Origin: JAHEYF01 sp045805185
GTDB taxonomy: Bacteria; Bacteroidota; Bacteroidia; B-17B0; Aurantibacillaceae
Reading direction: 5' to 3'
DNA length: 6,735 nt
NCBI GenBank assembly: GCA_045805185.1
Contig: JBJMLS010000320.1
Coordinates: 1-6,735 of the forward strand
Shown here: positions 6,451-6,735 of the stretch, in pieces
Position numbering within the stretch: position 1 is the first letter of the stretch
How the letters are laid out: each line of letters starts with the position of its first letter
Notes under the pieces: generated by a model
Seen by the model: the letters and a program-made list of their open reading frames with translations, nothing else
Told to the model about the DNA's origin: nothing
Databases searched by the model: none
Made by a program: the position numbers and the translations under genes

Positions 6451-6735
6451 ATGATGAATAAAATACTGCTCTTTCTTTTTTTCTTTTCCCTGCTTAATGG
6501 TCATTCTCAGAAAATGACTTATGCATTTCCGGAAACATTTCCATCATTTTATAATTTTCATCCGGAAGAAGCATTCGAAAAATTAAATGCAAAGCCTTTG
6601 CCGGGAATGAATGAGGAGCAATCAACATCGTTCAGGATGCATACTATGTATGAACTTCAGCGAAGCCTTGATCAAAATGAAGTTTGTCTTGACTGGTTAC
6701 TCGTAGAAGATTATCTGTATCGGGTATTCGACACC
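6451..6735 (+). CDS. Secreted protein of unknown function, 5' part only (cut by window edge)
   Basis: The frame is open for 95 codons to the window end. It begins with two ATGs (6451 and 6454; MMNK), followed by a Phe/Leu-rich hydrophobic core and 'NGHS|QK', a Sec signal peptide with cleavage near residue 19. There is no lipobox Cys. The mature start is aromatic-rich (MTYAFPETFPSFYNF) and then mixed helical ('MYELQRSLDQ', 'LDWLLVEDYLYRVFD'). Some secreted Bacteroidota proteins with C-terminal peptidase domains begin in a similar way, but no catalytic motif is inside the window, so no function is assigned. It starts four bases after the kmo stop and is probably co-transcribed with it; a shared function is not implied. 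Confidence 0.75.
   Translation, partial: MMNKILLFLFFFSLLNGHSQKMTYAFPETFPSFYNFHPEEAFEKLNAKPLPGMNEEQSTSFRMHTMYELQRSLDQNEVCLDWLLVEDYLYRVFDT

Overview
The window looks like chromosomal DNA of a member of the Bacteroidota. The evidence is mixed but consistent: upstream regions are A/T-rich and lack clear Shine-Dalgarno sequences, two Bacteroidota-type -7 boxes (TAnnTTTG) sit upstream of genes, signal peptides end in 'A|QP' or 'S|Q', and the protein families (stand-alone DsbD-N domain proteins, kynurenine 3-monooxygenase, a 96-residue conserved small protein) are typical of that phylum. There is no sign of a mobile element, CRISPR array, RNA gene or recent transfer. It reads as ordinary core and near-core genome.

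Left part (1-3071), all on the minus strand and read from right to left. tilS (tRNA-Ile lysidine synthetase) starts with GTG at 3071. Its stop overlaps, by ATGA, the start of a two-helix membrane protein with a PH-like cytoplasmic tail. Next, after a gap of about 106 bp holding a weak possible terminator, comes a 96-residue conserved small protein. A secreted stand-alone DsbD-N-type protein follows, and then the first 46 codons of a second protein of the same type, cut by the window edge. The two DsbD-N proteins look like a tandem paralogous pair acting in periplasmic thiol-disulfide chemistry.

Middle (3072-4996). Divergent from tilS, with only 20 bp between the two starts, is a plus-strand DUF1801 plus YdeI-type two-domain protein. 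Its best promoter candidate (TTTG-N19-TATGTTTG) lies inside the 5' end of tilS. It converges on a minus-strand gene for an unrecognised helical lipoprotein of 423 residues, with 42 bp between the stops.

Right part (4997-6735). A 103-bp divergent spacer separates the lipoprotein gene from kmo (kynurenine 3-monooxygenase), which retains its recognisable FAD and substrate residues. Four bases after kmo a secreted protein of unknown function begins and runs off the window.

The genes do not form one obvious pathway. The functional links that can be supported are the tilS/membrane-protein translational coupling, the DsbD-N pair, and the kmo/secreted-protein co-transcription. I did not find a convincing undescribed system. 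The most useful leads are the DsbD-N pair, the tilS-coupled membrane protein and the promoter embedded in tilS.
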